Below, piece by piece: positions 1 to 6,915 of a DNA stretch of 18,418 bases. The notes beneath the pieces are model-generated. The model made no database searches. It worked only from the letters and a program-made list of their open reading frames with translations, and was not told the DNA's origin. The DNA comes from JAUVYV01 sp964394625. GTDB taxonomy: Bacteria; Planctomycetota; Phycisphaerae; Sedimentisphaerales; Anaerobacaceae. Numbering within the stretch: position 1 is the first letter of the stretch; each line of letters starts with the position of its first letter. Position numbers and translations under genes: made by a program. The stretch spans positions 1 to 18,418 of the forward strand of contig CAYMYK010000037.1 of the NCBI GenBank assembly GCA_964394625.1. Direction: 5' to 3'.

Positions 1-716
1 CCGCGATGCTGCTGCCCAGGGCCCAGCCGGACGAAGTCGATATCGAGGAATTGGCCGACCCGCGGGCCGAGCTTATTCGACAGCTCCTCGAATACAAAAA
101 GTTCAAGGATGCCGCGAACCTTCTGGACACCGCCGCCGACGAGCACAAGGAACGATTCGGCAGGCCCGATACAATTATCGAGCGGCTAAAGCCCGACCCC
201 GAACCGAAGGTTGATATGGACCAGGTGAGCATCTGGGATTTGCTCGAGGCCTTCGACTCCATTATGGAGGCCACCGGCGCCAAACTTGATATAAGTCACA
301 TCACCGACGATACCCCGATTGACCTTTATCAAATTGAGATTTTGCACCGCCTGCAAACCGACGGGCCGATGAGCTTCGAGCGTATCTTCGACTCCGGTGC
401 CAATCGGCTTATTCTGGTAGGGCTGTTTCTGGCGCTTCTGGAGCTTGTTCGCAACGGCCTTGTCTGTGCCGAACAGCCCGACAACGTCGGCAGTATATAC
501 CTGCGGGCGCTGACGGACGAACCGGCCGAGCAGGCCGTGCAAAAAATTATCTTTGCCGCCGAGGCCGAAACACAAGGCCAAAAGTCAAAGCAGACACAGC
601 GGCAAACCCGGCTCCCTATTCCTATCGCTGAAATACCACCTGAGGGCGACTCGGCTGCTCAGGTTGAACGGCTCGAGAAGCAAGACTCCCGGCCGGCCGA
701 CAAAGACGCACAGTAA
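1..716 (+). CDS. scpA: Segregation and condensation protein A (kleisin), 5'-truncated by the window edge
   Basis: ScpA is the kleisin subunit that bridges the SMC ATPase dimer and recruits ScpB in chromosome condensation and segregation. The reading frame is open from the window edge, so the N-terminal SMC-binding part is missing. The first visible residues, M-L-L-P-R, match the conserved helix end of ScpA (usually I-K-S-x-M-L-L-P), so the ATG at 6 is internal rather than the start. A variable acidic linker follows. The stretch from about visible residue 105 to 170 (DLYQIEILHRL ... GLFLALLELVRNGLV) is the C-terminal winged helix. A polar Q/K/E-rich tail of about 45 residues extends past the usual end. 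No scpB lies downstream; the next gene is thioredoxin, with its own promoter. The identification rests on motif layout and is fairly firm. Confidence 0.85.
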   Translation, partial: AMLLPRAQPDEVDIEELADPRAELIRQLLEYKKFKDAANLLDTAADEHKERFGRPDTIIERLKPDPEPKVDMDQVSIWDLLEAFDSIMEATGAKLDISHITDDTPIDLYQIEILHRLQTDGPMSFERIFDSGANRLILVGLFLALLELVRNGLVCAEQPDNVGSIYLRALTDEPAEQAVQKIIFAAEAETQGQKSKQTQRQTRLPIPIAEIPPEGDSAAQVERLEKQDSRPADKDAQ

Positions 717-730
717 AAACAAATTACTGT

Positions 731-759
731 TTGACACACTGCGCGTACACATATAAAAT
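731..759 (+). promoter_or_regulatory. Sigma-70-type promoter of the thioredoxin gene
   Basis: TTGACA at 731-736 is a perfect -35 box. It is followed by a 17-bp spacer and TAAAAT at 754-759 (five of six matches to TATAAT). The expected transcript start near 766 leaves a leader of about 30 nt before the ATG at 797. Confidence 0.7.
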
Positions 760-796
760 ACCGCCTGATTAACACAGAACTCGAAAGGATGCAATA

Positions 797-1123
797 ATGG
801 CTGGTGATGTAATTGAGCTGACCGATACCGGCTTCGATGAAGTCATACACAATTCGGATATGCCTGTGCTCGTGGATTTCTGGGCGCCGTGGTGCGCACC
901 CTGCATAATGATGGCTCCAATTACGAAAGAGCTTGCCCAAGAATACGCAGGCAAGGCCAAAATCTGCAAGCTCAATACGGACGAGGCCCGTGACAGCGCA
1001 ATGGAGTTCGGAATAACGGCGATACCAACCATTATCCTGCTCAAGGGCAGCCAGGTACAAAAGAAATGGGTAGGCCTGACGAGCAAGAAAGAGCTTGCCT
1101 CCGCGATTGAGGAGCTGCTGTAA
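797..1123 (+). CDS. trxA: Thioredoxin
   Basis: A small cytoplasmic protein-disulfide reductase, 108 residues, the normal length for a single-domain thioredoxin. The active site is W-C-A-P-C at residues 32-36, with redox cysteines C33 and C36. The usual sequence is W-C-G-P-C, so the Gly is replaced by Ala, a variant known in bacterial thioredoxins. The cis-proline is in A-I-P-T near residue 77, and the D-F-W-A-P lead-in is intact. The start is set by AAAGGA at 784-789, seven bases before the ATG. The gene has its own near-consensus promoter and converges with thioredoxin reductase, its expected electron donor, 48 bp away. Confidence 0.95.
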   Translation: MAGDVIELTDTGFDEVIHNSDMPVLVDFWAPWCAPCIMMAPITKELAQEYAGKAKICKLNTDEARDSAMEFGITAIPTIILLKGSQVQKKWVGLTSKKELASAIEELL

Positions 1124-1130
1124 ATATCGA

Positions 1131-1165
1131 GCCGGCGATGCGGGTTTGGCCGGCGCTTTTGCCGG
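1131..1165. terminator. Possible hairpin terminator between convergent trxA and trxB
   Basis: In the 48-bp gap, GCCGGC at 1131-1136 can pair with GCCGGC at 1149-1154, followed by GCTTTT, which suits the plus-strand transcript. An alternative stem pairs CCGGC at 1150-1154 with GCCGG at 1161-1165. The U-run is short and the stems compete, so this is a tentative call. Confidence 0.4.
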
Positions 1166-1171
1166 GTGAGC

Positions 1172-2167
1172 TTACCAGCCGCCCGGCCCGAGAATATCGT
1201 GAACCGGCTCATTCCACCAGTTCGTGTCCCTGAAGTATTGCCTGAGCATTATCGCCGCGTTTACGCCGTCGCCGACGGCGGTAGCTAATTGCATCGCGGC
1301 GCCTACCCTGCAGTCGCCGGCCGCGAAAACGCCCGGCACGCTGGTTCGAAGATATGCGCAGTCGCACTTGATAAAGCCGTTTTCCGTCAGTTCGACAAAG
1401 CCGGCCAAAAAGCCGGTGCTGGGGACCATCCCGACAAATATGAAGACCCCGTCGCACGGATAATCCTGCTCTTCGCCCGTCTTGACGTTTTTCAGCTTGA
1501 CCGAGCGGACCCTGTCGTCTCCCTCGATAGCGACCGGGACGGTGCTGTATTTGATAACCAGGTTCGAATTCGGCTCGTTTGCCTTTGCCAGCAGCTCTTC
1601 CTGGAGGACCTTTGTGGCCCTGAACTCGTCCCTGCGGTGCATCAGGGTAACCCTGCCGGCATACTTTGTCAGATGTAGTGTATCCTCGAGGGCGGTGTTG
1701 CCGCCGCCGACGGCGACCACCTCTTTATCCCTGAAAAACGGTGCATCGCAGGTGCCGCAGTAGCTCACGCCTGCGCCGGCCTGGCGAAATTTTTGCTCGC
1801 CCGGTATCCCTAATTTGCGATAGTCGCTGCCCGGAGCGAGTATGACGGCCCTTGCGGCAAACTTGTCCCCGTCGCAATCGACCTCGAGCTTGCCGTCGGG
1901 CAGCTTTTGCAAGGCGGTGACCTCGCTTGAGGTCTTTATTTCCGAGCCGAAGCCGACCGCCTGATTCCGCATTTTTTCAATAAGCTCCGGGCCGCTTATG
2001 CTCTCAAAGCCCGGGTAGTTCTCTATCCGGTCGGTGTTATTGATTTGGCCGCCGGGCATAAATTTCTCAAGTATGAGGGTTTTGAACCTGTCGCGGGCCG
2101 AATAGACTCCCGCCGCCAGACCGGCCGGGCCTGCTCCTACTATGATACAATCGTAAAACTCCGACAT
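1172..2167 (-). CDS. trxB: Thioredoxin-disulfide reductase
   Basis: An FAD enzyme that passes electrons from NADPH to thioredoxin. It is 331 residues, typical of the low-molecular-weight bacterial type. Visible motifs: the FAD dinucleotide fold G-A-G-P-A-G at 11-16; the redox pair C-G-T-C at 137-140 (the common form is C-A-T-C) followed by D-A-P-F-F; the NADP-binding G-G-G-N-T-A at 154-159 with H-R-R-D-E-F-R-A at 177-184; and the C-terminal FAD motif G-D-C-R-V-G before A-T-A-V-G-D-G. The start is supported by AAAGGCGG (plus-strand 2173-2180), five bases upstream. It faces trxA tail to tail, so the two make a complete thioredoxin system transcribed separately. Confidence 0.95.
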   Translation of the reverse strand: MSEFYDCIIVGAGPAGLAAGVYSARDRFKTLILEKFMPGGQINNTDRIENYPGFESISGPELIEKMRNQAVGFGSEIKTSSEVTALQKLPDGKLEVDCDGDKFAARAVILAPGSDYRKLGIPGEQKFRQAGAGVSYCGTCDAPFFRDKEVVAVGGGNTALEDTLHLTKYAGRVTLMHRRDEFRATKVLQEELLAKANEPNSNLVIKYSTVPVAIEGDDRVRSVKLKNVKTGEEQDYPCDGVFIFVGMVPSTGFLAGFVELTENGFIKCDCAYLRTSVPGVFAAGDCRVGAAMQLATAVGDGVNAAIMLRQYFRDTNWWNEPVHDILGPGGW

Positions 2168-2248
2168 AAAAACCGCCTTTCAAAAAAATTGCCGAACATC
2201 AAGCATTTACCGGGCAATAAAGCTGCTCTTAACCCTGCAAAACCTCTT

Positions 2249-2277
2249 ATGATACAAAATACCCCGAAGGCGGACAA
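2249..2277 (-). promoter_or_regulatory. Putative trxB promoter
   Basis: On the minus strand, TTGTCC (plus 2272-2277) is separated by 17 bp from TATCAT (plus 2249-2254). That is four and five matches to the -35 and -10 consensus. It lies about 80 bp upstream of the trxB start. Confidence 0.5.
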
Positions 2278-2327
2278 GCTGTTTTCGTACATTTTCGTCC
2301 CCTCTCGGACGCTGCGGACAATTGGAT

Positions 2328-2356
2328 TTGACAACTGCATTTCGGTTTAGTAAAAT
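2328..2356 (+). promoter_or_regulatory. Sigma-70-type promoter of the DUF1015-aminotransferase operon
   Basis: TTGACA at 2328-2333, a 17-bp spacer, then TAAAAT at 2351-2356: the same boxes and spacing as the trxA promoter. The predicted leader is about 70 nt to the GTG start at 2434. Confidence 0.7.
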
Positions 2357-2433
2357 TACGCCTCTTTTGCAACCTTGACGGTGCGAAAACCGGAATCGAG
2401 TATCGAATTTCACAACGAATATGGAAGGGTTTT

Positions 2434-3756
2434 GTGCGGGTGGAGATGAAAGTTAGGCCATTCAAAGCCTTTAGATTCGACGAACAGGCGGTTGGGGATG
2501 TGGGTAGCTGCATTGCTCCGCCCTATGATGTTATCAGCCCCGAACAGCAGCAGCGGCTCTACGAAAAGAGCGACTATAACATCGTGCGCATAATAAAAGG
2601 CAAAACGAGCGAGTCCGACGGCCAGACGAACAATCAATATACAAGGGCGGCTGAATACCTCAACGGCTGGATAGAAAAAGGCGTCCTCAAACAGGATTCC
2701 ACCGACGCTATCTACGCTTACGTTCAGGATTTTCAAATCGGCGGGGCGGACTTTCGGCGGCTCAGTTTTGTCGCGCTCGGCCGGCTCGAAGAGTTCGGCG
2801 ATATCGTCAAGCCGCACGAACAGATTATGACCGCGCCGACGATTGACCGGCTCAATCTGAAAAAGGCAACCGCAGCAAAGTTCGGACTGGTCTTTATGCT
2901 CTATGAGGACCCCGAAGGCATCGCCGACAGGATTACACTAAAGGCAGCCGACGGCAAACCGCTTATAGATTTTAACGATGAGCGGAACGTCAGACACCGG
3001 CTTTTTTCCATAACCGACAAAGGAGATATTGACACGATTGTCGAGATGATGCGCGACAAAAGCTGCATAATCGCCGACGGCCACCACCGCTACACTACCG
3101 GACTGATGTATTCTAAGCAGTCCGACAGGCCCGCTGCAAAATACCAGATGCTCGCCTTCTGCAATACCTGCCACGAGGGACTGATTGTCCTTGCCACACA
3201 TCGTCTTGTCGCCGGTCTCGACAGGTACGATTCGACCGAATCGATTGCCGGCCTGGACGAGAACTTCGAGGTCGCCGAGTACGGGTTCGCCTCAGCCGAA
3301 GACAAGGCCGACGCCCGGCGGAAAATGCTTGCACGGATGAAGGCCGAACATAACAAAGATAAAAACGCCTTCGGAATCTACGACGGCAGCGGCGCCTTCT
3401 ACGTGGCAGTGCTCAAAAACACCGGGGCGATGGACACCGTAGCACCGAATATGAGCAGGCACTGGCGCTCGCTCGACGTTGCCGTCCTGCACAAGCTGGT
3501 CCTTGAAAAACTTCTGGGTATCGGCGCCGAACAGCTTGCCGGAGGCGCCAACGTCGAATACGTAAAAGACGGTGACAATGTTATCGATGAATCCGTCCGC
3601 AGGGTGGACCAGAACGAAAAGCAGGCCGCCTTCTTTATGAATCCGCCGAAAATCAGCCAGATACGGATGGTCGCCGATGCCGGCGAAAGAATGCCTCAGA
3701 AATCGACGTACTTTTATCCCAAAGTCTTTACCGGCCTGACAATAAACAAGTTGTGA
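2434..3756 (+). CDS. DUF1015 family protein
   Basis: A conserved bacterial and archaeal protein of 440 residues with no well-established function that I can name. It carries the two family hallmarks: A-P-P-Y-D-V-I-S at residues 28-35 and I-A-D-G-H-H-R-Y at 213-220, the latter with paired histidines suggestive of an active or metal site. No signal peptide or membrane span is visible, so it should be cytoplasmic. The GTG at 2434 is preferred because GGAAGG at 2423-2428 lies five bases upstream; GTG at 2440 or ATG at 2446 are alternatives. The class V aminotransferase follows after 24 bp, with its own ribosome site, so the two form an operon. DUF1015 genes are often found near serine-biosynthesis genes (from memory), so a role in serine or phosphoserine metabolism is a reasonable guess. 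Confidence 0.85.
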   Translation: MRVEMKVRPFKAFRFDEQAVGDVGSCIAPPYDVISPEQQQRLYEKSDYNIVRIIKGKTSESDGQTNNQYTRAAEYLNGWIEKGVLKQDSTDAIYAYVQDFQIGGADFRRLSFVALGRLEEFGDIVKPHEQIMTAPTIDRLNLKKATAAKFGLVFMLYEDPEGIADRITLKAADGKPLIDFNDERNVRHRLFSITDKGDIDTIVEMMRDKSCIIADGHHRYTTGLMYSKQSDRPAAKYQMLAFCNTCHEGLIVLATHRLVAGLDRYDSTESIAGLDENFEVAEYGFASAEDKADARRKMLARMKAEHNKDKNAFGIYDGSGAFYVAVLKNTGAMDTVAPNMSRHWRSLDVAVLHKLVLEKLLGIGAEQLAGGANVEYVKDGDNVIDESVRRVDQNEKQAAFFMNPPKISQIRMVADAGERMPQKSTYFYPKVFTGLTINKL

Positions 3757-3780
3757 CCCTTTTTCACAGGAGTAACTGAA

Positions 3781-4869
3781 ATGACAGACTGGAAGAATCC
3801 TCCCCGGCTGTTCATCCCCGGACCTGTCCTGGTCAGAGATGACGTCCTCAAGCAGCTTGCACGCCCGACCCTCGGGCACCGGGGAAAAGAGTATGCACAG
3901 CTTCACGCCGAAACCGTCGATATGCTGAAAAAACTGCTCTTCACCGGGCAAAACGTCTTCATCTCGACCTCATCGGCCTCGGGAATATGGGAGGCGGCGA
4001 TTCGCAACTGCGTAGCGCCCGATGAAACCGTCCTATGCACAATGTGCGGCGCCTTCAGCGATAAGTGGGCCTCCGTGGCAAAGAGCTGCGGCAGAAACGT
4101 CGAGGAGCTGAAGGTCGAATGGGGAACTGCCACGACACTGGAATTGATTGACGAAAAACTCGCCTCGGGTAAATATACCGCCGTCACAATCGTCTATAAC
4201 GAGACGAGTACGGGCCTGACAAACCCGGCTTATGACATAAGCAAAATGATGAGGGAAAAATACCCGGACGTGCTCGTCTTTGTCGATGCCGTCAGCGCAA
4301 TGATAGGCCTGCCGATGCACTTCGATGACCTCGCCTGGGACGTCGCCTTTGCCTCCGTCCAGAAGGCATTCGCAATACCGCCCGGCCTTGCCGTCGCCGC
4401 CGTAAGCGACAGGGCGCTCGAAAAAGCGGCAAATGTCCCCAACCGCGGCTACTACTTCGACTTTGTCAAATGGGCGAAATCCGCCGAAAAAAACCAGACG
4501 CTCGTCACCCCCAACATTCCCCACATAATGGCCCTGAATTATCAGTGCCACAAGCTCATCGACGAGGGAATGGAAAACGTCTGGAAAAGACACAAACAGA
4601 TGGGTGAGTTCGTAAGGAGCTGGGCAAAAGAGAAATTCGACCTGTTCTGTGAGGAAAAATATGCCTCGAATACGCTCACAGCCATCAAGAACACCAAAGG
4701 CATCAACGTCGCAGAGACGATAAAGGCCCTGCAGCAAAAGCACAACACCATATTCGGCAACGGCTACGGCAAGCTCAAGGAGCAAACCTTCCGAATCGCT
4801 CATATGGGTGACATCACGCTCGGCGACCTTAAAGAGCTGCTCGCCTGGATAGACGAGGAAACTTCATAA
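3781..4869 (+). CDS. Class V PLP-dependent aminotransferase (serine/alanine-glyoxylate or phosphoserine type)
   Basis: A fold-type I PLP enzyme of 362 residues. The N-terminus N-P-P-R-L-F-I-P-G-P-V resembles the serine-pyruvate / alanine-glyoxylate aminotransferase group. Further marks are H-R-G-K-E-Y at 33-38, Y-N-E-T-S-T-G at 139-145, the PLP-ring aspartate in V-D-A-V-S (D169), and the Schiff-base lysine K195 in S-V-Q-K-A-F-A-I-P-P-G-L-A. The probable reaction is amino transfer between serine, phosphoserine or alanine and a 2-oxo acid such as glyoxylate; the exact substrate cannot be read from sequence. AGGAG at 3768-3772 supports the ATG. It is the second gene of the DUF1015 operon, which would fit an archaeal-type phosphoserine aminotransferase role, but no serA or serB is present in the window. 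Confidence 0.85.
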   Translation: MTDWKNPPRLFIPGPVLVRDDVLKQLARPTLGHRGKEYAQLHAETVDMLKKLLFTGQNVFISTSSASGIWEAAIRNCVAPDETVLCTMCGAFSDKWASVAKSCGRNVEELKVEWGTATTLELIDEKLASGKYTAVTIVYNETSTGLTNPAYDISKMMREKYPDVLVFVDAVSAMIGLPMHFDDLAWDVAFASVQKAFAIPPGLAVAAVSDRALEKAANVPNRGYYFDFVKWAKSAEKNQTLVTPNIPHIMALNYQCHKLIDEGMENVWKRHKQMGEFVRSWAKEKFDLFCEEKYASNTLTAIKNTKGINVAETIKALQQKHNTIFGNGYGKLKEQTFRIAHMGDITLGDLKELLAWIDEETS

Positions 4870-4910
4870 GTGCGCTGTTCAGCCCTTTGCACAGCGCCGA
4901 TGTTCACACA

Positions 4911-4939
4911 GGCCACTCGACCTTTCGGGTGCCGCTTTT
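4911..4939 (+). terminator. Intrinsic terminator after the aminotransferase gene
   Basis: Between the convergent aminotransferase and ybaK genes, 4911-4919 can pair with 4926-4933. The core is CACTCG/CGGGTG with one G-T wobble and a six-base loop, extended by GG/CC across a bulge. GCTTTTG follows. A second hairpin just upstream pairs GCGCTGT (4872-4878) with ACAGCGC (4891-4897) but lacks a T-run. Confidence 0.5.
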
Positions 4940-4961
4940 GTGCGCACGGACAGCGTCAATG

Positions 4962-5426
4962 TCACGAGCTGACGTGGTAGCTGAACTCGAGGACCTTCGG
5001 CTTGACGAGCCTGCGATAGTCCGCCATACTCATCCGCACAGTCTTCTCATGTGAGCCGGCCTGGAACACTATGTGGTCGTCGTCATCCAGCGTCTTGTCC
5101 ATATATGTTGGCAGCTCGTACAGGTTCCCGAACGGCGGCTCAGCCCCCAGCTCACAGTCACCGAACAGCTTGCCGATTTCCTCTTCCTCGGCCAGCTCCA
5201 CCGACCCGGCTGCCAGTTGCTTCTTCAGCTTTCCCAAGTCAATTTTGGCGTTGGCGGCAAGGACGCACATTATGTACTTGTCGTCGGACTTGACAATCAC
5301 CGGCTTGGCCACATACCTGCCCGGCTCGTGCTCCATCGCCGCCATCTGCTGGGCGCTGAAAACGGGCTTGTGCTTGCTTACCTCGTACTTGACGCCTGCC
5401 TTGTCAAGAAAATCTGTTATTCCCAT
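4962..5426 (-). CDS. YbaK/ProX-type aminoacyl-tRNA deacylase
   Basis: A single-domain trans-editing protein of 154 residues, the normal size for the YbaK / prolyl-tRNA synthetase INS-domain family, which hydrolyses mischarged aminoacyl-tRNAs in the cytoplasm. Visible features: an N-terminal helix and K-Y-E-V-S-K-H-K entry; the V-A-K-P-V-I-V-K segment (39-46) with the conserved lysine; G-A-E-P-P-F-G at 94-100, matching the family's P-F-G loop; and A-G-S-H-E-K-T-V-R-M at 123-132. The C-terminal M-S-M-A-D-Y-R-R-L-V ending is usual in YeaK/ProXp-like members. The open frame extends 30 codons further, but GGAGGG (plus 5433-5438) six bases before the ATG at 5426 fixes this start. Which tRNA it edits cannot be told from the sequence. 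Confidence 0.85.
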   Translation of the reverse strand: MGITDFLDKAGVKYEVSKHKPVFSAQQMAAMEHEPGRYVAKPVIVKSDDKYIMCVLAANAKIDLGKLKKQLAAGSVELAEEEEIGKLFGDCELGAEPPFGNLYELPTYMDKTLDDDDHIVFQAGSHEKTVRMSMADYRRLVKPKVLEFSYHVSS

Positions 5427-5475
5427 ATCGTGCCCTCCAAAAAGCACTGGACCGTTGTTTTGATTCGTTCGGTCT

Positions 5476-5503
5476 ATTGTGCGCTTCAGCCACGGTATGT
5501 CAA
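5476..5503 (-). promoter_or_regulatory. Putative ybaK-family gene promoter
   Basis: On the minus strand, TTGACA (plus 5498-5503), a 16-bp spacer and CACAAT (plus 5476-5481) lie about 50 bp upstream of the start. A second perfect TTGACA lies 20 bp further upstream (plus 5518-5523) but has no good partner box. Confidence 0.45.
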
Positions 5504-5534
5504 TCGCTAATTTCACCTGTCAAGAATGCTGCGC

Positions 5535-5563
5535 TTGACGATAAATCCCACGTATCGTAAGCT
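5535..5563 (+). promoter_or_regulatory. Weak candidate promoter for the membrane protein gene
   Basis: TTGACG at 5535-5540, a 17-bp spacer, then TAAGCT at 5558-5563. The -35 box is good but the -10 is poor, so this is tentative. The leader to the GTG at 5703 would be about 130 nt and contains the perfect 12-bp palindrome AATACCGGTATT at 5638-5649. Confidence 0.3.
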
Positions 5564-5702
5564 ATAAACCATAACAAAAGCCATTCGGCCCCCGGCTGCC
5601 GGCCGGAAAAAGCCGTGGCTGAGCCGTTTTTATTCACAATACCGGTATTAAAAGCGGCTGACTTAAACGTCTTTTTTTGATAGTGCAGAAGGAGACTGAA
5701 TT

Positions 5703-6605
5703 GTGGAATTGACCTGGCCTGTGAAACTGAAGCTCGCCGCCGCCGCAGCGGTCGGCATCGTCCTGCTCGGAATAGCCGGCTGGCCCCTCGTCAAGCCCGA
5801 TGACCCCTTTGCCGCCCTGTCTTTGTTCACCGGAAACGTAACCGTCTCTGACGCCGTAATTTTGGCCGCCCTTGCCTTTCTTGCAGGCCTTATCGCATAC
5901 TTTTTCGCCTGGCCCTACGGCCGGGAAATCGCAATCCTTGCCGTACCCGCAGGACTCGCCGTCTGGGCACTGCGCGCCGGGAGTATGACCGAGCTTATGG
6001 AACAAAACCACACCCCCGCGCTGCGCGGGCATCTTTTCAGCACACTAAAGTATGAACCGCTCTTCTGGCTGGCACTCGTCGCAGCGGGATTCGCCGGGGT
6101 ACTCGTCGCTAACAAGCTTCGACCCGCACCACGCCCTGAGAAGACCGGCCCGAAACCCGCCTCTGCAAAACCACGCTACTTGCTGCTGTTTCTTTCCTTT
6201 GCTGTTTCCATTGTCTTAGCTGAGTTTCTTATCGGACTGCTGGCCCTCGATGTTACCGTCCCGGACAGTCGCCTCGGCCCGGTCGTCGGCCAGCCGGCCA
6301 CCGGCCAAATCGCCTTCGCCCTTGTCGTCTCTTTTGGTCTTGTCGCTTTCGCCGCAAAGGCATTCCTGAAGGTCGGCTATATTGTCCCCGCTCTCGCAAC
6401 CGCCTTCGTTACCGCATTTTCTATAATGTTCTATATGAAAACCGGCCTTCTGGATTATCTCTGCAGCCACTTCCCCGCCGTCTTCTTCTTCAGGCCCGCA
6501 TTCGCAATACTGCCTGTCCAAATGGTCGCCTTCGGAACCCTCGGCGCCGTAGCCGGATACTGGCTCGCTATAAAATATGTCCTGTCGCACGCCTCAATTA
6601 AATAA
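5703..6605 (+). CDS. Polytopic membrane protein of unknown function
   Basis: Not recognised. It is 300 residues with about eight or nine hydrophobic spans, roughly at 10-27, 48-67, 71-88, 118-136, 156-176, 200-217, 223-243, 250-265 and 271-291. A hydrophilic Pro/Lys-rich loop near 137-154 splits it into two halves of four or more helices. No charged catalytic motif, binding loop or transporter signature stands out. One acidic/His stretch, M-T-E-L-M-E-Q-N-H at 95-103, lies between the third and fourth spans. The GTG start is supported by AAGGAG at 5689-5694, eight bases upstream. It stands alone: ybaK diverges upstream, and csrA lies about 310 bp downstream. The frame, ribosome site and membrane pattern make it a convincing gene, but its function is open. 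Confidence 0.8.
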   Translation: MELTWPVKLKLAAAAAVGIVLLGIAGWPLVKPDDPFAALSLFTGNVTVSDAVILAALAFLAGLIAYFFAWPYGREIAILAVPAGLAVWALRAGSMTELMEQNHTPALRGHLFSTLKYEPLFWLALVAAGFAGVLVANKLRPAPRPEKTGPKPASAKPRYLLLFLSFAVSIVLAEFLIGLLALDVTVPDSRLGPVVGQPATGQIAFALVVSFGLVAFAAKAFLKVGYIVPALATAFVTAFSIMFYMKTGLLDYLCSHFPAVFFFRPAFAILPVQMVAFGTLGAVAGYWLAIKYVLSHASIK

Positions 6606-6901
6606 TCCTCAATTAAATGGGCCAAATCAACCCCCGACAGGTCCCGCTCATCTTTTTTCCCCACCCCTGTAGAACATAACTGCCGCCCATAAAAGCACTT
6701 ATGCGCATCTGGTCCTATAAACGCCAACAAGCCGAAAAACAAAATCAAAATTGGTTGTTTTCGCCTCAACAATTAGCCGAAAATATAAACGTATGCCGGG
6801 GCATCTTTGGTTTTACGCCATAACCGCCCGCCGCCGCTTATTGAGGCGGGCCGAAAAACAGTAAAATTGGCTTCGTAGGATATGTGGTAAAACCAACCTG
6901 C
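6606..6901. other. Intergenic stretch before csrA, no gene seen
   Basis: About 300 bp, A/T-richer than its surroundings, with no credible coding frame. It holds the second copy of a 12-bp tandem duplication (6592-6603 and 6607-6618), three GCCGAAAA words (6731, 6776, 6850), and an imperfect A/T-rich hairpin (6733-6742 against 6755-6763). A GC hairpin pairs GCCCGCC at 6826-6832 with GGCGGGC at 6845-6851. TAAAAT at 6862-6867 is a possible csrA -10 box, but its best -35 candidates, TTGAGG or TTATTG, are poorly matched or spaced. Confidence 0.5.
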
Positions 6902-6909
6902 AAAAGGAG
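6877..6909 (+). promoter_or_regulatory. Candidate CsrA autoregulatory leader (two GGA motifs)
   Basis: The csrA leader carries AGGAT at 6877-6881 and the Shine-Dalgarno AAAGGAG at 6903-6909. The two GGA cores are 28 nt apart, with a small TGGT-AAA-ACCA hairpin (6885-6895) between them. CsrA binds GGA motifs and commonly represses its own mRNA by covering the ribosome site. This layout fits that, but the assignment is inference. Confidence 0.35.
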
Positions 6910-6915
6910 TTGAAG

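Noticed and set aside
3292..3951. Minus-strand frame of 219 codons across the DUF1015-aminotransferase junction
   Set aside because: Both overlapped genes are firmly identified on the plus strand, and no motif or ribosome site supports this frame.
4033..4803. Long minus-strand frame of 256 codons antisense to the aminotransferase
   Set aside because: It lies entirely inside a clear class V aminotransferase gene and matches no family I recognise; it is an antisense shadow of a GC-rich gene.
6455..6772. Minus-strand open frame of 105 codons with a hydrophobic N-terminus
   Set aside because: Most of it is antisense to the end of the membrane-protein gene, it has no ribosome site, and its composition looks like a shadow frame.
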